A DNA stretch of 64,000 bases from Aciduricibacillus chroicocephali (GTDB lineage: Bacteria > Bacillota > Bacilli > Bacillales > Amphibacillaceae). A model generated the notes under the pieces. The model saw nothing but the letters and a program-made list of their open reading frames with translations. It did not search any database and was not told where the DNA came from. Below are positions 7,268 through 16,760 of the stretch, in pieces (within the stretch, counting starts at the first letter, position 1; every line of letters starts with the position of its first letter). The stretch covers positions 1,502,001 to 1,566,000 of the forward strand of contig NZ_CP129113.1 of assembly GCF_030762805.1 (NCBI RefSeq). Direction: 5' to 3'. Both the position numbers and the translations under genes were made by a program.

Positions 7268-9088
7268 TTATTGTATATGTTTCAGCTGCTTCTGCTTTTC
7301 AATAATTTGCATAGCAATTTGTGCAGCTTGCAGCGGATCATTTTGCTGCTCGGCAAGTTTTTGAGCCTGTTTTAACTCCTTTATGCTTGCCATGTCACCT
7401 TGTTCCTGCCTGATCAATCTAATATAGTCTGTAATTGCCTTTTCATCGACTTCCTGAGCATACGGATCCATCGCAAGTTCAGCTGCCAGATTTTTTATTT
7501 TGTCATCTGATAGATGTTCAAGAAATGTACCGGTATTGCCGTTCTCAGTTTTCTCATGAAAGGCATAAAGATGTGTTACCAGAACCTGGTGAGCCTCAAT
7601 ATTAAAGGCGGCTCCAAGCTCTTCTTGTACACGTCTGGCAACTGTTGCATCATGTATCATGCAAGAAATAAGATTTCTCTCAGCATTGTGGAAGGCTTTA
7701 AGAAGTTTCCTGTCGCGTTGCTGCTTCGGTGTAAAGCCGGATTCAGAGCTGCGGCTCTGTGTCTTAACGGGCATATTTTGGGCGGAAAGATTCCTTAATA
7801 AAGAGCTGAGTTCCTCATTCAGTGTTTCAAAAGACACATCAAACTCTTCAGAAATTCCCTTTAAATAATGTTCCCGCTCCACAGGCCGTTCAATCCCTGC
7901 AATTTGCTTCAAAGCGGCCTCAACATATTGCAGTCGGTCACTTTCCAAATGAAGGTTGAACCCCTTCTTAAGATGGCGAAGACGGAATGCGGCGAATGAG
8001 TCAGCTGCTTCGATGACTTTGCGCCGGAACGCTTCAGCACCGTGTTCACGGATATAACTGTCTGGGTCCATATCTTCATCAAGATTCGCTGTTTTCACAA
8101 TACATCCCGCTTTTTCAAGAAGCTGCCCAGCCTTTTCCGTAGCTGCTTGTCCAGCTGAATCACCGTCATAACAAATGACTACTGCATCTGCATATCGGCG
8201 AAGCAATTTTGACTGGAATTCTGTCAGCGCCGTCCCTAAAGTTGCTACCGCATTGCCGACCCCTGCTTCAAAGCAAGAAATTGCATCCATGTAACCTTCA
8301 CAGAGTACAGCTTCATTTGTCTTCCTTATATGCGGCTTGGCAAGGTCAAAGTTAAAAAGCAGACGGGATTTTTGGAAAAGCCCGCTTTCGGGACTGTTCA
8401 GATACTTAGCATCCTGTCCTGAAATCGTTCTTCCTCCAAAAGCGACAATTTTTCCAAGATGATTGCGAATCGGAAAAATGACTCGACCTCGAAAACGATC
8501 TCGTGCTTTGCCATCATCAGAGACTGTAATCAATCCTGATTTGACAAGTGTTTGGCGATGGAAGCCTTTCTTCTCCAAGAATGAAACTGTGAAATCATCA
8601 GCAAGCGGCGCAAAGCCAAGCTGGAATTTGTCAATTGTTTCTTCAGTCAATCCTCTGTTCAACAAATATTGATGAGCTTCCTTGCCGTCTTTTCCGTGCC
8701 GCAGTAAATGATGATACAGCTTAGCGACCCAGCTGCTGGCAGAAAGCATATTTGCATCTTCATCCGAAAGCACAGGTCCATTTCCTGAAGCTTGCTCAGG
8801 CAACGCGATGCCAGCTTTTTCTGCGAGAGCCTCAATTGCCTCAATGAACCCAAGTCCTTCCAGTTCCATGAGGAATGTAGCCGCATTACCACCCTTTCCG
8901 CATCCGAAACAGTGAAAGATCTGTTTTTCAGGAGAGACAGAGAAGGACGGAGAGTTCTCTTGATGAAATGGACAGAGTCCGAAATAGTTTCTACCCTGTT
9001 TTTTCAAATGAACATGTTCGCCTACAATGTCGACGATATCATTGGCGGACCTTACCTGCTCGAGTATTTCTTCAGGTATATGACTCAT
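7268..9088 (-). CDS. dnaG: DNA primase
   Basis: The enzyme makes RNA primers for lagging-strand replication. The start chosen is ATG at 9088, with GGTGG six bases upstream, giving 606 residues (603 in B. subtilis). A longer frame runs to 9178 but adds residues not found in the family. The zinc finger is Cys39-His42-Cys60-Cys63. The TOPRIM domain follows, with Glu in CEGYMDAI (about 266) and the acidic pair in CYDGDSAG (about 310). The last 150 residues form the helical DnaB-binding domain. It is co-transcribed with rpoD. Upstream lies a 351-base untranslated region with a hairpin. Confidence 0.98.
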   Translation of the reverse strand: MSHIPEEILEQVRSANDIVDIVGEHVHLKKQGRNYFGLCPFHQENSPSFSVSPEKQIFHCFGCGKGGNAATFLMELEGLGFIEAIEALAEKAGIALPEQASGNGPVLSDEDANMLSASSWVAKLYHHLLRHGKDGKEAHQYLLNRGLTEETIDKFQLGFAPLADDFTVSFLEKKGFHRQTLVKSGLITVSDDGKARDRFRGRVIFPIRNHLGKIVAFGGRTISGQDAKYLNSPESGLFQKSRLLFNFDLAKPHIRKTNEAVLCEGYMDAISCFEAGVGNAVATLGTALTEFQSKLLRRYADAVVICYDGDSAGQAATEKAGQLLEKAGCIVKTANLDEDMDPDSYIREHGAEAFRRKVIEAADSFAAFRLRHLKKGFNLHLESDRLQYVEAALKQIAGIERPVEREHYLKGISEEFDVSFETLNEELSSLLRNLSAQNMPVKTQSRSSESGFTPKQQRDRKLLKAFHNAERNLISCMIHDATVARRVQEELGAAFNIEAHQVLVTHLYAFHEKTENGNTGTFLEHLSDDKIKNLAAELAMDPYAQEVDEKAITDYIRLIRQEQGDMASIKELKQAQKLAEQQNDPLQAAQIAMQIIEKQKQLKHIQ

Positions 9089-9166
9089 AAATACCACCAT
9101 GCCTAATAAGTATTCGCGAATCTCCTTAAAAATCCTGCATACTTCGACAAATTTCTTAAAAAAGCC

Positions 9167-9213
9167 GAAAAAAATCAATTACTGGGCAAGTCCAAAAAAT
9201 GTATCTACCCAGT
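9167..9213 (-). promoter_or_regulatory. Hairpin with T-tract in the dnaG leader (possible attenuator)
   Basis: On the minus strand ACTGGGTA and TTGCCCAGT pair (9206-9213 with 9181-9188), and seven T residues follow six bases later. It lies between the candidate promoter at 9230-9257 and the dnaG start. The stem is short and imperfect towards the loop. Confidence 0.35.
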
Positions 9214-9229
9214 CTTATAACTATTCTTT

Positions 9230-9257
9230 TCTATATTCGATTGCAAAAATCCTGCAA
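9230..9257 (-). promoter_or_regulatory. Candidate sigma-A promoter for dnaG-rpoD
   Basis: On the minus strand TTGCAG and TATAGA are 16 bases apart, about 140 bases upstream of the dnaG ATG. Other weaker candidates occur nearby, including a TATAAT without a good -35 near 9325-9340. Confidence 0.35.
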
Positions 9258-9395
9258 AACAGTACAATCCTTTTTTTGGCTACTCAAAAAGAACTATACA
9301 CAGAGTAATAGTAATATCATCATTGCACAAAAAAATATTATAATACACAATTTACGAATTTACCATATAAACAATCGCGGTTCTCTCCGATTAAC

Positions 9396-9432
9396 ACAAA
9401 ACATTCTGCCCCTAAAGGATGCAGAATGTTTC
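9396..9432 (-). terminator. Intrinsic terminator after ppsR
   Basis: Arms AAACATTCTGC and GCAGAATGTTT form an 11-bp perfect stem. On the minus strand TTTTGTGTT follows. It lies 8 bases past the ppsR stop. Confidence 0.7.
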
Positions 9433-9439
9433 GTTTATC

Positions 9440-10246
9440 TTAATGTTCGTCAATCATATGCATAATAAGATTGGCAGTTTCCTCAACTGCTTTGTTGGAG
9501 ACATCGATTACACGGCAACCGATCTTTTCAGTGATTTTATTGAAGTATTCGAGTTCTTCCTCGATACGCTCCATATTAGCGTAAATCGCTTGATCTCCAA
9601 GACCGAGAGCCTTCAGTCGTTCTTTACGGATATCATTAAGCTTGTCTGGACTGATTTTCAGACCAATGCACTTATCCGGATCAATATCATATAACTCTTC
9701 CGGGGGATCGACTTCAGGTACGATTGGAACGTTTGCTACCTTAAGTCGCTTAAGCGCCAAATATTGGGAGAGTGGTGTCTTTGATGTTCTGGAAACACCG
9801 AGCAATACGATGTCAGCGCGTGAAATGCCACGCGGATCTCTTCCATCGTCATATTTTACTGCAAACTCAATTGCTTCTACTCGTTTGAAATAATCTTCAT
9901 CGAGTTTGTGGACAAGACCAGGCTGCAGACGAGGCGGCTTCCCGAAAACACGTTCCATCGAATCAAGCATCGGGCCCATAATGTCAATTGCCTCTACGTT
10001 CCGTTTCTTTGCCTGTTCATTAACATATCGGCGAAGTTCCGGATCCACAATCGTAAAACCGATGACTGCGTTCTTCTCAATCGCCATTTCAATGGAATCA
10101 TCAATAATCTTTGTGTTTTCAACGTAAGGTATGCGATGGAGGTCATACTCACCGTTATTGAATTGGCTGAGACCCGCCTTAATGACAAGCTCTGCCGTTT
10201 CACCGACTGAGTCGGAAAGTACATATACTAGCGGCTTTGCACACAT
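9440..10246 (-). CDS. ppsR: Pyruvate, phosphate dikinase regulatory protein (DUF299)
   Basis: A 268-residue bifunctional regulatory kinase/phosphorylase that uses ADP to inactivate pyruvate, phosphate dikinase (or PEP synthase) and phosphate to reactivate it. The P-loop-like motif [11 protein letters not shown] lies at 150-160, where the family has it. The N-terminal half carries the conserved SDSVGETAE motif at 11-19. It follows ccpN by 26 bases, as yqfL follows yqzB in B. subtilis, where YqfL also modulates the output of CcpN. No ppdK or ppsA is in the window. The symbol follows the family; in B. subtilis the locus is yqfL. Confidence 0.93.
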   Translation of the reverse strand: MCAKPLVYVLSDSVGETAELVIKAGLSQFNNGEYDLHRIPYVENTKIIDDSIEMAIEKNAVIGFTIVDPELRRYVNEQAKKRNVEAIDIMGPMLDSMERVFGKPPRLQPGLVHKLDEDYFKRVEAIEFAVKYDDGRDPRGISRADIVLLGVSRTSKTPLSQYLALKRLKVANVPIVPEVDPPEELYDIDPDKCIGLKISPDKLNDIRKERLKALGLGDQAIYANMERIEEELEYFNKITEKIGCRVIDVSNKAVEETANLIMHMIDEH

Positions 10247-10272
10247 AATTCGTTTTCCTCCTTAACACCATG

Positions 10273-10902
10273 TCAAATTTCATGAACTGTCGCCAACTCG
10301 GCAAAAGCTCTGGCAATCGTTGTTTTTGTAATTCTGCCGATGACTTCCAATCCTGTATCGGCATCTCGCACGACAGGCATGCCGTCGATTTCTTTCTCAA
10401 TGAGCCTATTCGCCACATCGATAAGAAGATCCTCCTTACGGCAAACCGCAATGTTCGGCATTCTAGTCATAATAATATGAACCGGTACTGCATTTAAGTC
10501 CTGTTGGCCGATACTTGCTCGAAGCAAGTCCTTCCGAGAGACAACTCCAGCGAGCCGGCCATCCTCACCAGCTACAAAAAGTGTACCAATATCTTCAAGG
10601 AACATGGCGGAAATTGCATCATAAACCGATACATTTTCTTTTATGACAACTGGCAATGACTGATAATCCTTTACGAGCATGCGCCTGATTTTACCGGACA
10701 ATGCTTCAGAATCATGCTTCCCTGTATAGAAATAACCGACACGCGGTCTTGCTTCGAGGAAGCCGGCCATTGTCAGGATTGAGAGATCCGGACGTAAAGT
10801 TGCCCGAGTTAGCTGGAGCTGTTCAGCTATTTTCTCTCCGGTAATCGGACCATCCGCCTTGACAATGTCCACGATTTTTTCTTGCCGGCTTGATAACTCC
10901 AT
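10273..10902 (-). CDS. ccpN: Transcriptional repressor CcpN
   Basis: A 209-residue regulator with an N-terminal winged helix-turn-helix (about 1-60, MELSSRQEKIVDIVKADGPI) and two CBS domains (about 80-140 and 145-209). In B. subtilis CcpN represses gapB and pckA during growth on glycolytic carbon sources, with nucleotide sensing through the CBS pair. The length and the adjacency to ppsR agree with this identity. The ATG at 10902 has GGTGGTG upstream. It lies 84 bases after glyS. The targets gapB and pckA are outside the window, so the physiological role is taken from the family. Confidence 0.93.
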   Translation of the reverse strand: MELSSRQEKIVDIVKADGPITGEKIAEQLQLTRATLRPDLSILTMAGFLEARPRVGYFYTGKHDSEALSGKIRRMLVKDYQSLPVVIKENVSVYDAISAMFLEDIGTLFVAGEDGRLAGVVSRKDLLRASIGQQDLNAVPVHIIMTRMPNIAVCRKEDLLIDVANRLIEKEIDGMPVVRDADTGLEVIGRITKTTIARAFAELATVHEI

Positions 10903-10986
10903 ATCTTCACCACCTACAGAACAAAGTCTGCTTTAGATTTCAATATATATCATTTCCCCGAAAAAGCGAAACATAACGCTGTTTTA

Positions 10987-13071
10987 CTAGAATTGCTGCT
11001 TCCATTCGATTGCTGCAAGATCTGCATATTGACGTACCATGCTTGCAATCTGACCGAGAAGAAGAAGTCTGTTCTGCTTGATTGCGGGATCATCAGCCAT
11101 GACCATGTTATTGTCAAAGAAATCTGCAATATACGGTGCAAGTGCAGCCAATGAGTCAAGTGCATCTGCTGCATTACGTTCCTTATCTGCAGTGATGTAG
11201 TTCTTCTTGGCAGTTGTGACCTGCTCATGAAGTGCACGTTCGGAATCTGTCTTGAATTTTGAGCTGTCCACTTCACCATCAATTGCTTCCTTGGACAAAT
11301 TCAACACCCTTACAAGCGCTTCTTCTATTGATTTAAATGCCTGTTCATGACGCTTTTCTGCAAGTACGGTCGCCTTTTCTCTTGCATAGGAGAAAATCCC
11401 AATGCCACCTGCAGTAACAGCTTCGACAATGTCATATTCGATACCAGCCTCTTTCAACAGAAAGGCCGCCCGCTGATTAAAGAACTGCTTTACATTCGCT
11501 CTTGTTTCTTCCGCATTGTCACCAATCAAATCTGCTGCCTCAAGCTGTTCAAGAACCGCATCAAGGAGTTGTTCTACAGGGATTGCCCACTGTTTCTCAT
11601 CGATGATACGCATAATACCTGCAGCCTGTCTTCTTAGACCGTACGGGTCCTGAGAACCGGATGGAATGAGCCCTGCAGCAATCGTACCGGCAACTGTATC
11701 CAGTTTGTCTGCAATGGCTACAACCGAACCTGGCAAAGTCTCCGGCAAGTCTCCGCTCGCCTGTACAGGCATATAATGTTCTCTGATTGCCACAGCTACA
11801 GCTTCCGACTCACCGAAATGGCGCGCATATTTCTCTCCCATAATGCCTTGGAGTTCAGTGAATTCTCCAACCATGTTCGTTACAAGATCGAATTTACAGA
11901 TGAGACCTGCGCGTTGAACAGTTTTACTGTCTTCTTCGTTACAACCAATTAAATGTGCAATTTTCACTGCTAAAGCCGAGACTCTTTCAGCTTTTTCATA
12001 ATATGTGCCGAGTTTTTCTTGGAAAACGACAGTCTTCAGCTTATCCATATTCTCGGATATCGACCCTTTTTTATCTTCTTCAAAGAAGAAATCGGCATCT
12101 GATAGACGGGCGCGAAGCACTTTTTCGTTCCCTTTGCAAACAGTCTCAATAAACTCTGCCGTTCCATTTCTAACTGCAATGAAAATCGGAAGCAGTTTAC
12201 CAGCAATGTCTTTCACTGGGAAATAACGCTGATGCTCTTTCATTGAAGTGATTAGCACTTCATCTGGAAGGTCGAGGAATCCCGAATCGAATGAACCAGC
12301 AAAAGCTGTCGGATATTCAACAAGGTTAACGACTTCCTCAAGAAGCTCCTCGTCTATCGGCACATTGTATCCATTTTCTTTTTCAAGCTCATGGATTTGG
12401 TTAACAATTATATTTTTACGTTTTTCGAAGGTTGGGATGACGAATTGCTTTTCAAGCAACGCAGCATATTCAGCTGAATTCCCGATCTCGAACTCACTTC
12501 CGAGGAAACGATGCCCGTATGTTTTCTTACCTGTTGTGACACCGGCAATTTCGAATGGGATTACAGCTTCTCCATATAAGGCGACGAGCCAGCGAATTGG
12601 ACGAGCGTAGCGCATCGTTTGATTTCCCCAACGCATGTTTTTGCCAAATTGAATACTTGTGATGATATCAGCAAAGCCTGGCAGTACTTCTTGAACCGGT
12701 TTGCCTTCTATTGTCTTTCTGACATGCAGATAGGAGACACCTTTCACTTCTTTTTCATAGAAGTCTTCAGGAGATTTCCCTTGACCGCGTGCAAAACCGA
12801 GAGCTGCCTTCGACCAGTTTCCTTCTTCGTCTTTTGCAATTTTGGCAGCAGGCCCTTTTGCCTCTTCTTCAATTGTCTCCTGCTGATCTGCTGCGTTGCG
12901 GATCAGGACAGCAAGACGGCGCGGTGTCTGGTATGTCTCAAGGCCTTCATAAGAAATTCTTTCTTCTTTCAGCCATGCAGCTGTCTTATCTCCAAGCTGT
13001 TTTTCTGCATCATTGATGAAACGGGCTGGCAATTCCTCAAGCCCAATTTCAAATAGAACATCTTTTCCCAT
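10987..13071 (-). CDS. glyS: Glycyl-tRNA synthetase beta subunit
   Basis: A 694-residue beta chain of the alpha2-beta2 glycyl-tRNA synthetase, which charges tRNA-Gly. It begins with the conserved DVLFEIGLEELPARFI. A central HD-type region (around residues 395-460) and a C-terminal anticodon-binding domain like that of arginyl-tRNA synthetase (last 120 residues) follow. The ATG at 13071 lies five bases after glyQ, so the two subunits are translated together. Control is through the T-box upstream of glyQ. The length is close to the 679 residues of B. subtilis. Confidence 0.98.
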   Translation of the reverse strand: MGKDVLFEIGLEELPARFINDAEKQLGDKTAAWLKEERISYEGLETYQTPRRLAVLIRNAADQQETIEEEAKGPAAKIAKDEEGNWSKAALGFARGQGKSPEDFYEKEVKGVSYLHVRKTIEGKPVQEVLPGFADIITSIQFGKNMRWGNQTMRYARPIRWLVALYGEAVIPFEIAGVTTGKKTYGHRFLGSEFEIGNSAEYAALLEKQFVIPTFEKRKNIIVNQIHELEKENGYNVPIDEELLEEVVNLVEYPTAFAGSFDSGFLDLPDEVLITSMKEHQRYFPVKDIAGKLLPIFIAVRNGTAEFIETVCKGNEKVLRARLSDADFFFEEDKKGSISENMDKLKTVVFQEKLGTYYEKAERVSALAVKIAHLIGCNEEDSKTVQRAGLICKFDLVTNMVGEFTELQGIMGEKYARHFGESEAVAVAIREHYMPVQASGDLPETLPGSVVAIADKLDTVAGTIAAGLIPSGSQDPYGLRRQAAGIMRIIDEKQWAIPVEQLLDAVLEQLEAADLIGDNAEETRANVKQFFNQRAAFLLKEAGIEYDIVEAVTAGGIGIFSYAREKATVLAEKRHEQAFKSIEEALVRVLNLSKEAIDGEVDSSKFKTDSERALHEQVTTAKKNYITADKERNAADALDSLAALAPYIADFFDNNMVMADDPAIKQNRLLLLGQIASMVRQYADLAAIEWKQQF

Positions 13072-13075
13072 CTGT

Positions 13076-13951
13076 TCAAACCTCCTCTTTCAGCAGTGGG
13101 AATCCGAGTTTTTCCCTTTCTGCTACGCATGCTTTGGCGATATTTCTGGCAAGGTTGCGGATTTTCCCTATATAGCCGGTTCTTTCCGTTACCGAAATGA
13201 CACCTTTTGCGTCAAGCAGGTTGAACGTATGAGAGCATTTAAGAACATAATCATATGCTGGGAATACAAGATTTTTCTCCATGGCATCCCTTGCTTCCTG
13301 CTCATACATGTTGAAAAGCTTGAACAGCATTTCTGTATTGGATTCTTCAAAAGCATATTTGGAATGCTCATACTCAGGCTGATAGAAAATATCACGGATA
13401 GTCACACCGTTGTTCCATTCAAGATCAAACACATTATCCTTATCCTGAATATAGGAAGCAAGGCGCTCAATTCCGTATGTAAGCTCGACCGTTACAGGCT
13501 TTGCTTCAAGTCCGCCAATTTGCTGGAAATATGTGAACTGGGTAATTTCCATACCATCCAACCAAACTTCCCAACCGAGACCTGCTGCTCCAAGAGTCGG
13601 ATTTTCCCAGTTGTCCTCAACAAAACGGATGTCATGTTTAAGCGGATCAATGCCAAGCTTTTCCAGAGACTTCAAATACAATTCTTGAATATTATCCGGT
13701 GATGGCTTCATGATAACTTGGAACTGATGATGCTGATAAAGACGGTTTGGGTTCTCTCCATAACGTCCATCATCCGGACGACGAGAAGGCTCTACATATG
13801 CCACGTTCCAAGGCTCTGGACCAAGGCTGCGCAAGAGTGTCATCGGAGACATCGTTCCTGCCCCTTTTTCCGTATCATACGCCTGCATGAGCAGACAATT
13901 TTGATTTGACCAGTAGTTCTGCAATGTCAAAATCATTTCCTGAATGTTCAT
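13076..13951 (-). CDS. glyQ: Glycyl-tRNA synthetase alpha subunit
   Basis: A 291-residue catalytic chain (class II fold) of heterotetrameric glycyl-tRNA synthetase. The N-terminus [17 protein letters not shown] and the blocks [17 protein letters not shown] and [14 protein letters not shown] are family hallmarks. The ATG at 13951 is chosen because GGAGG lies six bases upstream and the family starts here. A longer frame to 14008 would run through the T-box terminator. It is the first gene of glyQ-glyS. Confidence 0.98.
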   Translation of the reverse strand: MNIQEMILTLQNYWSNQNCLLMQAYDTEKGAGTMSPMTLLRSLGPEPWNVAYVEPSRRPDDGRYGENPNRLYQHHQFQVIMKPSPDNIQELYLKSLEKLGIDPLKHDIRFVEDNWENPTLGAAGLGWEVWLDGMEITQFTYFQQIGGLEAKPVTVELTYGIERLASYIQDKDNVFDLEWNNGVTIRDIFYQPEYEHSKYAFEESNTEMLFKLFNMYEQEARDAMEKNLVFPAYDYVLKCSHTFNLLDAKGVISVTERTGYIGKIRNLARNIAKACVAEREKLGFPLLKEEV

Positions 13952-13976
13952 TGTTTTCCTCCAATCACAAACTAAA

Positions 13977-14213
13977 CCCGTCCCTATGCCAGGCAAAGCG
14001 CCTGACATAGGGACGGGTTGCTATCGGCCCGCGGTTCCACCCTACTTGCATATGGGCTCTGACCGCATATGCCGCTTTTTTAATTCATTCTGCTCGTGAA
14101 GCGCCCTTCCCTTTCAGAAACGCAGCCCGGCTTGCACCATCCCGGGTTCGCTCTTACGTCATATGAAAGGTACTCTTCTTCGTCAACGCAGTTTATTCAG
14201 ATTCATTTCAATA
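13977..14213 (-). promoter_or_regulatory. T-box riboswitch (glycine) of glyQS
   Basis: Transcribed on the minus strand. The T-box sequence AGGGTGGAACCGCG is at 14030-14043. Stem I shows the AGTA element after GACGAAGAAG and the apical GGGATGGTGCAAG. The terminator is a 17-bp near-perfect stem (13977-13993 with 14001-14017), followed by TTTAGTTT and directly upstream of the glyQ ribosome binding site. A glycine GGC specifier is plausible near 14103-14105 in the 3' side of stem I. Uncharged tRNA-Gly should stabilise the antiterminator formed with the T-box sequence and allow transcription. Confidence 0.95.
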
Positions 14214-14219
14214 TGTAAA

Positions 14220-14248
14220 ATGATACTTCATCGGCAAATTCGTGTCAA
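14220..14248 (-). promoter_or_regulatory. Sigma-A promoter of the glyQS T-box operon
   Basis: On the minus strand a consensus TTGACA (14243-14248) and TATCAT (14220-14225) are 17 bases apart. Transcription would begin near 14213, just before stem I of the T-box. The -35 lies five bases outside the recO stop codon. Confidence 0.85.
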
Positions 14249-14253
14249 GAAAC

Positions 14254-14997
14254 CTACTTGAACAGATCTAGCTGGTTCAAAAACTTTCTTGATTTAAGAA
14301 AATAACCGCCATATTTATCGTAATACGCATCAATGAGCTGTCTTAACAACCGGACGTTCTCAGGCTTCATCGAAATATTACCGATCCGTTCTATGCCTAT
14401 TTCAGCAAAGAGTCTGAACAAGCGCGGCAGCTGACCTGGAAGTACGATGGCATCCTCACTTGAAGAAAAGCAACTGCGGCATAGCATTCCGCCTTCCGCA
14501 ACAGAAAAAGCAGTCAACCCTTCAGTTCTGCCACAAAGAGTACAGTGGTTAAGGATAGGTGCGAAGCCTGCTTTTTGGAACAGCTTCAACTCATAGATCA
14601 TGACTGGTATGTCGGCTGTTTCTTTTTCAGCAATCCAATGCATGGTTCGCTGAAACTGATCATATACATAAATGTCAGGCTCATGGTTCTCAATAAGCTT
14701 ATCCGTAAGTTCAGACAAATAGGCAGCATATGCCGTTTTTATAATGTCTTCACGAATTTTACGAAAAGAGTCAAGGACGTCTCCTTGCTGCAAACTGCCA
14801 AGCTTATTGGAAGGATATATAAGAAATTGTGCATAAATGAATGGCTGCGTAAGAGCAGCCATTCTACTTTTCGGTTTTTTTGCACCTTTTGCGACAACAG
14901 CGAATTTACCAATCTTGCCGCTGAATATGGTGACAATTTTATTTGTTTCTCCGTAATCCTGTGTGCGGATGACGAAGCCTTCAATTTTTTCAAGCAT
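14254..14997 (-). CDS. recO: DNA repair protein RecO
   Basis: A 247-residue recombination mediator that helps load RecA on SSB-coated DNA and anneals strands. An N-terminal OB fold (about 1-80) contains EGFVIRTQDYGETNKIV. A helical C-terminal domain follows with a zinc site CTLCGR...CRSCF around residues 150-175. The position between era/yqzL and glyQ is the usual one. The ATG at 14997 gives the family N-terminus. Confidence 0.96.
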   Translation of the reverse strand: MLEKIEGFVIRTQDYGETNKIVTIFSGKIGKFAVVAKGAKKPKSRMAALTQPFIYAQFLIYPSNKLGSLQQGDVLDSFRKIREDIIKTAYAAYLSELTDKLIENHEPDIYVYDQFQRTMHWIAEKETADIPVMIYELKLFQKAGFAPILNHCTLCGRTEGLTAFSVAEGGMLCRSCFSSSEDAIVLPGQLPRLFRLFAEIGIERIGNISMKPENVRLLRQLIDAYYDKYGGYFLKSRKFLNQLDLFK

Positions 14998-15017
14998 TGT
15001 TCTTCAATCCTTGCCGG

Positions 15018-15158
15018 TTACATTTGCGGACCTTGGAAAGAGTCGAATGATACATCCGTGTCCCCTTCTTCCACATTTTCACCTTCCAATTCTTTCATAA
15101 GCAAATATGTTTCGATACTTCCTGTTTCACTGAATAGCTTCCATGTTAAATCCAACAC
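15018..15158 (-). CDS. yqzL: YqzL family small protein
   Basis: A 46-residue protein too short for ordinary gene calling. It starts with GTG at 15158, preceded by GGCGGGGG, and reads MLDLTWKLFSETGSIETYLL at its N-terminus. This closely resembles B. subtilis YqzL, which lies in the same place between era and recO. The acidic C-terminus (EGENVEEGD) differs in length between species. No function is known. It ends 20 bases before recO starts and is probably co-transcribed with era and recO. Confidence 0.88.
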   Translation of the reverse strand: MLDLTWKLFSETGSIETYLLMKELEGENVEEGDTDVSFDSFQGPQM

Positions 15159-15255
15159 AAGAAACCCCCGCCTTTCGTTGTTTGGAAATTTTAATTTTGC
15201 ATATTCTTAGACTGGCCCGAAACTGGCATTTGCAAAAGCTGAAGTTTTTGCCAAT

Positions 15256-16170
15256 TTAATATTCGTCTCTGCGGAAACCGTATTCTCTCAGTTGGCTTTC
15301 CTTGTTACGCCAATCTTTTTGAACCTTGATCCACAACTCGAGAAAGACTTTCGTACCGAGCAGCGCTTCTATGTCTTCTCTAGCTTTTTTGCCGATTTGT
15401 TTAAGCATTGATCCTTGTTTTCCAATTAGGATCGCTTTCTGAGTCGGCCTTTCTGTAATGATAGTTGCCTGGATGTATAGTGTATTGTTTTCCCGTTTTT
15501 CGATGTTTTCAATCACAACTGCGATAGAATGAGGAATTTCTTCTCTCGTGAGCTGCAGAACTTTTTCACGAATGAGCTCGCCCATAATAAAGCGTTCCGG
15601 ATGGTCTGTCACCTGGTCAGCTGGATAATATTGAGGACCTTCTGGCATGTAATCCTTTAGCTTACCAAGAAGAGTATCAACATTATTGCCCTGTAAAGCT
15701 GAAATTGGGAAGATTTCCGCAAAGTCATGCTTGTCTTTATACTTCTCAATCAGTTCAAAAATCTCATCTGGATGAATCAGATCGATTTTGTTGATGATTA
15801 GGAAAACAGGACGTTTTACTTTTTCCAGGCGATCTAGAATATACTGATCTCCGCCACCATACCCTTCGTCTGCATTGACCATGAAGAGTACAGCATCCAC
15901 TTCGTTAAGTGTGTTTTCTGCAACCTTCACCATGAAGTCCCCAAGTCTGTGTTTTGGCTTATGGATGCCCGGTGTGTCTATGAATATAAGCTGTGCATCT
16001 TCTTGTGTCAGCACACCCTGGATTTTATTACGTGTCGTCTGCGGCTTATCGCTCATGATGGCGATCTTCTGTCCGATGACTCTGTTCATGAATGTCGATT
16101 TCCCTACATTCGGTCTGCCGACAATAGATATGAAGCCTGATTTGTAGTTGTTTTCCTGATGATTGTCCAT
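15256..16170 (-). CDS. era: GTPase Era
   Basis: A 304-residue GTPase that binds 16S rRNA and helps assemble the 30S subunit. G1 is GRPNVGKST at 18-26, G3 DTPG at 65-68 and G4 NKID at 127-130. A KH RNA-binding domain occupies about 200-304, with the [11 protein letters not shown] loop. The ATG at 16170 has GGAGG nearby. In B. subtilis cdd lies between dgkA and era; here the two are separated by 224 non-coding bases and a terminator, so era has its own promoter or relies on read-through. Confidence 0.98.
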   Translation of the reverse strand: MDNHQENNYKSGFISIVGRPNVGKSTFMNRVIGQKIAIMSDKPQTTRNKIQGVLTQEDAQLIFIDTPGIHKPKHRLGDFMVKVAENTLNEVDAVLFMVNADEGYGGGDQYILDRLEKVKRPVFLIINKIDLIHPDEIFELIEKYKDKHDFAEIFPISALQGNNVDTLLGKLKDYMPEGPQYYPADQVTDHPERFIMGELIREKVLQLTREEIPHSIAVVIENIEKRENNTLYIQATIITERPTQKAILIGKQGSMLKQIGKKAREDIEALLGTKVFLELWIKVQKDWRNKESQLREYGFRRDEY

Positions 16171-16361
16171 AACGTTCCTCCATCTGCTACTCTGTATATT
16201 ATTTAAACGAAAACGTATTATTTTAAACTTGTTTTGCCAGCTTCTCTTACATCATACTACAAAAAAATCAGCATTTTAGAAAATCGACAAAAGCTTTAAA
16301 AACTACATTTTATCTTCATAAAATCGACAAGAAAGACTAAATTCCAATACTGCTTTTAAAT

Positions 16362-16393
16362 AAAAAAGTCCTTTCCCGGGGAAGAAAGGACCT
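16362..16393 (-). terminator. Intrinsic terminator after dgkA
   Basis: On the minus strand GGTCCTTTC and GGAAAGGAC pair around CTTCCCC, and a TTTTTT run follows. It ends the yqfC-yqfD-phoH-ybeY-dgkA unit, directly past the dgkA stop. Confidence 0.8.
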
Positions 16394-16394
16394 C

Positions 16395-16760
16395 TTAGAA
16401 AAAGATATCGTATAATTTCGGAACAAACAAGAGCAGACCGATTGCAAATGCAGCGAGCGCAGCAATCAGTACAGCACCGGCCGCAACGTCTTTCACAAGC
16501 CCTGCCACCGGATGGAATTCCGGCTTTATGTAGTCGATTAATTTTTCTGCTGCCGTGTTGAGCAGTTCTGCTTGAAGGACAAGGCCTATCACGACAACAA
16601 GAATCATCCATTCTAGCCGGTTAATTCGGAGCAGAAATCCCGCTCCGATTGCAAACACAGCAGCTATTGAATGAATCCTGAAATTGCGCTCACTCAAAAA
16701 AGCGGAGCCAATTCCTTTTATTGCGTGAAACAGCCCAATACCATGCTTCTTATCGTTCAA
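16395..16760 (-). CDS. dgkA: Diacylglycerol/undecaprenol kinase family protein
   Basis: A small integral membrane lipid kinase of about 121 residues with three helices. In Gram-positives it phosphorylates undecaprenol, feeding the cell-wall lipid carrier pool. The signature near residue 60-70 is [11 protein letters not shown], matching the E/NTA-E active-site motif, followed by KPEFHP and [10 protein letters not shown]. The start is probably the TTG at 16760, preceded by GGAAGG at suitable spacing, overlapping ybeY by 11 bases; the open frame extends to 16820 without a better start. The length agrees with B. subtilis DgkA (123). Confidence 0.93.
   Translation of the reverse strand: MNDKKHGIGLFHAIKGIGSAFLSERNFRIHSIAAVFAIGAGFLLRINRLEWMILVVVIGLVLQAELLNTAAEKLIDYIKPEFHPVAGLVKDVAAGAVLIAALAAFAIGLLLFVPKLYDIFF

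Larger units (their letters stand above)
9089..9439. other. Non-coding region between dnaG and ppsR
   Basis: 351 bases of AT-rich sequence without a credible gene. It holds the ppsR terminator (about 9396-9432), candidate promoters for dnaG-rpoD on the minus strand and a hairpin near 9181-9213. The short open frames here have no ribosome binding sites or family resemblance. Confidence 0.7.

Noticed and set aside
13013-13702. Open frame of 229 codons on the plus strand
   Set aside because: It is antisense to glyS/glyQ, lacks a ribosome binding site and recognisable domains, and mirrors the codon pattern of the real genes.
14545-15210. Open frame of 221 codons on the plus strand
   Set aside because: Antisense to recO and yqzL; the residue composition is rich in Cys and Phe as expected for a reverse frame, with no ribosome binding site.
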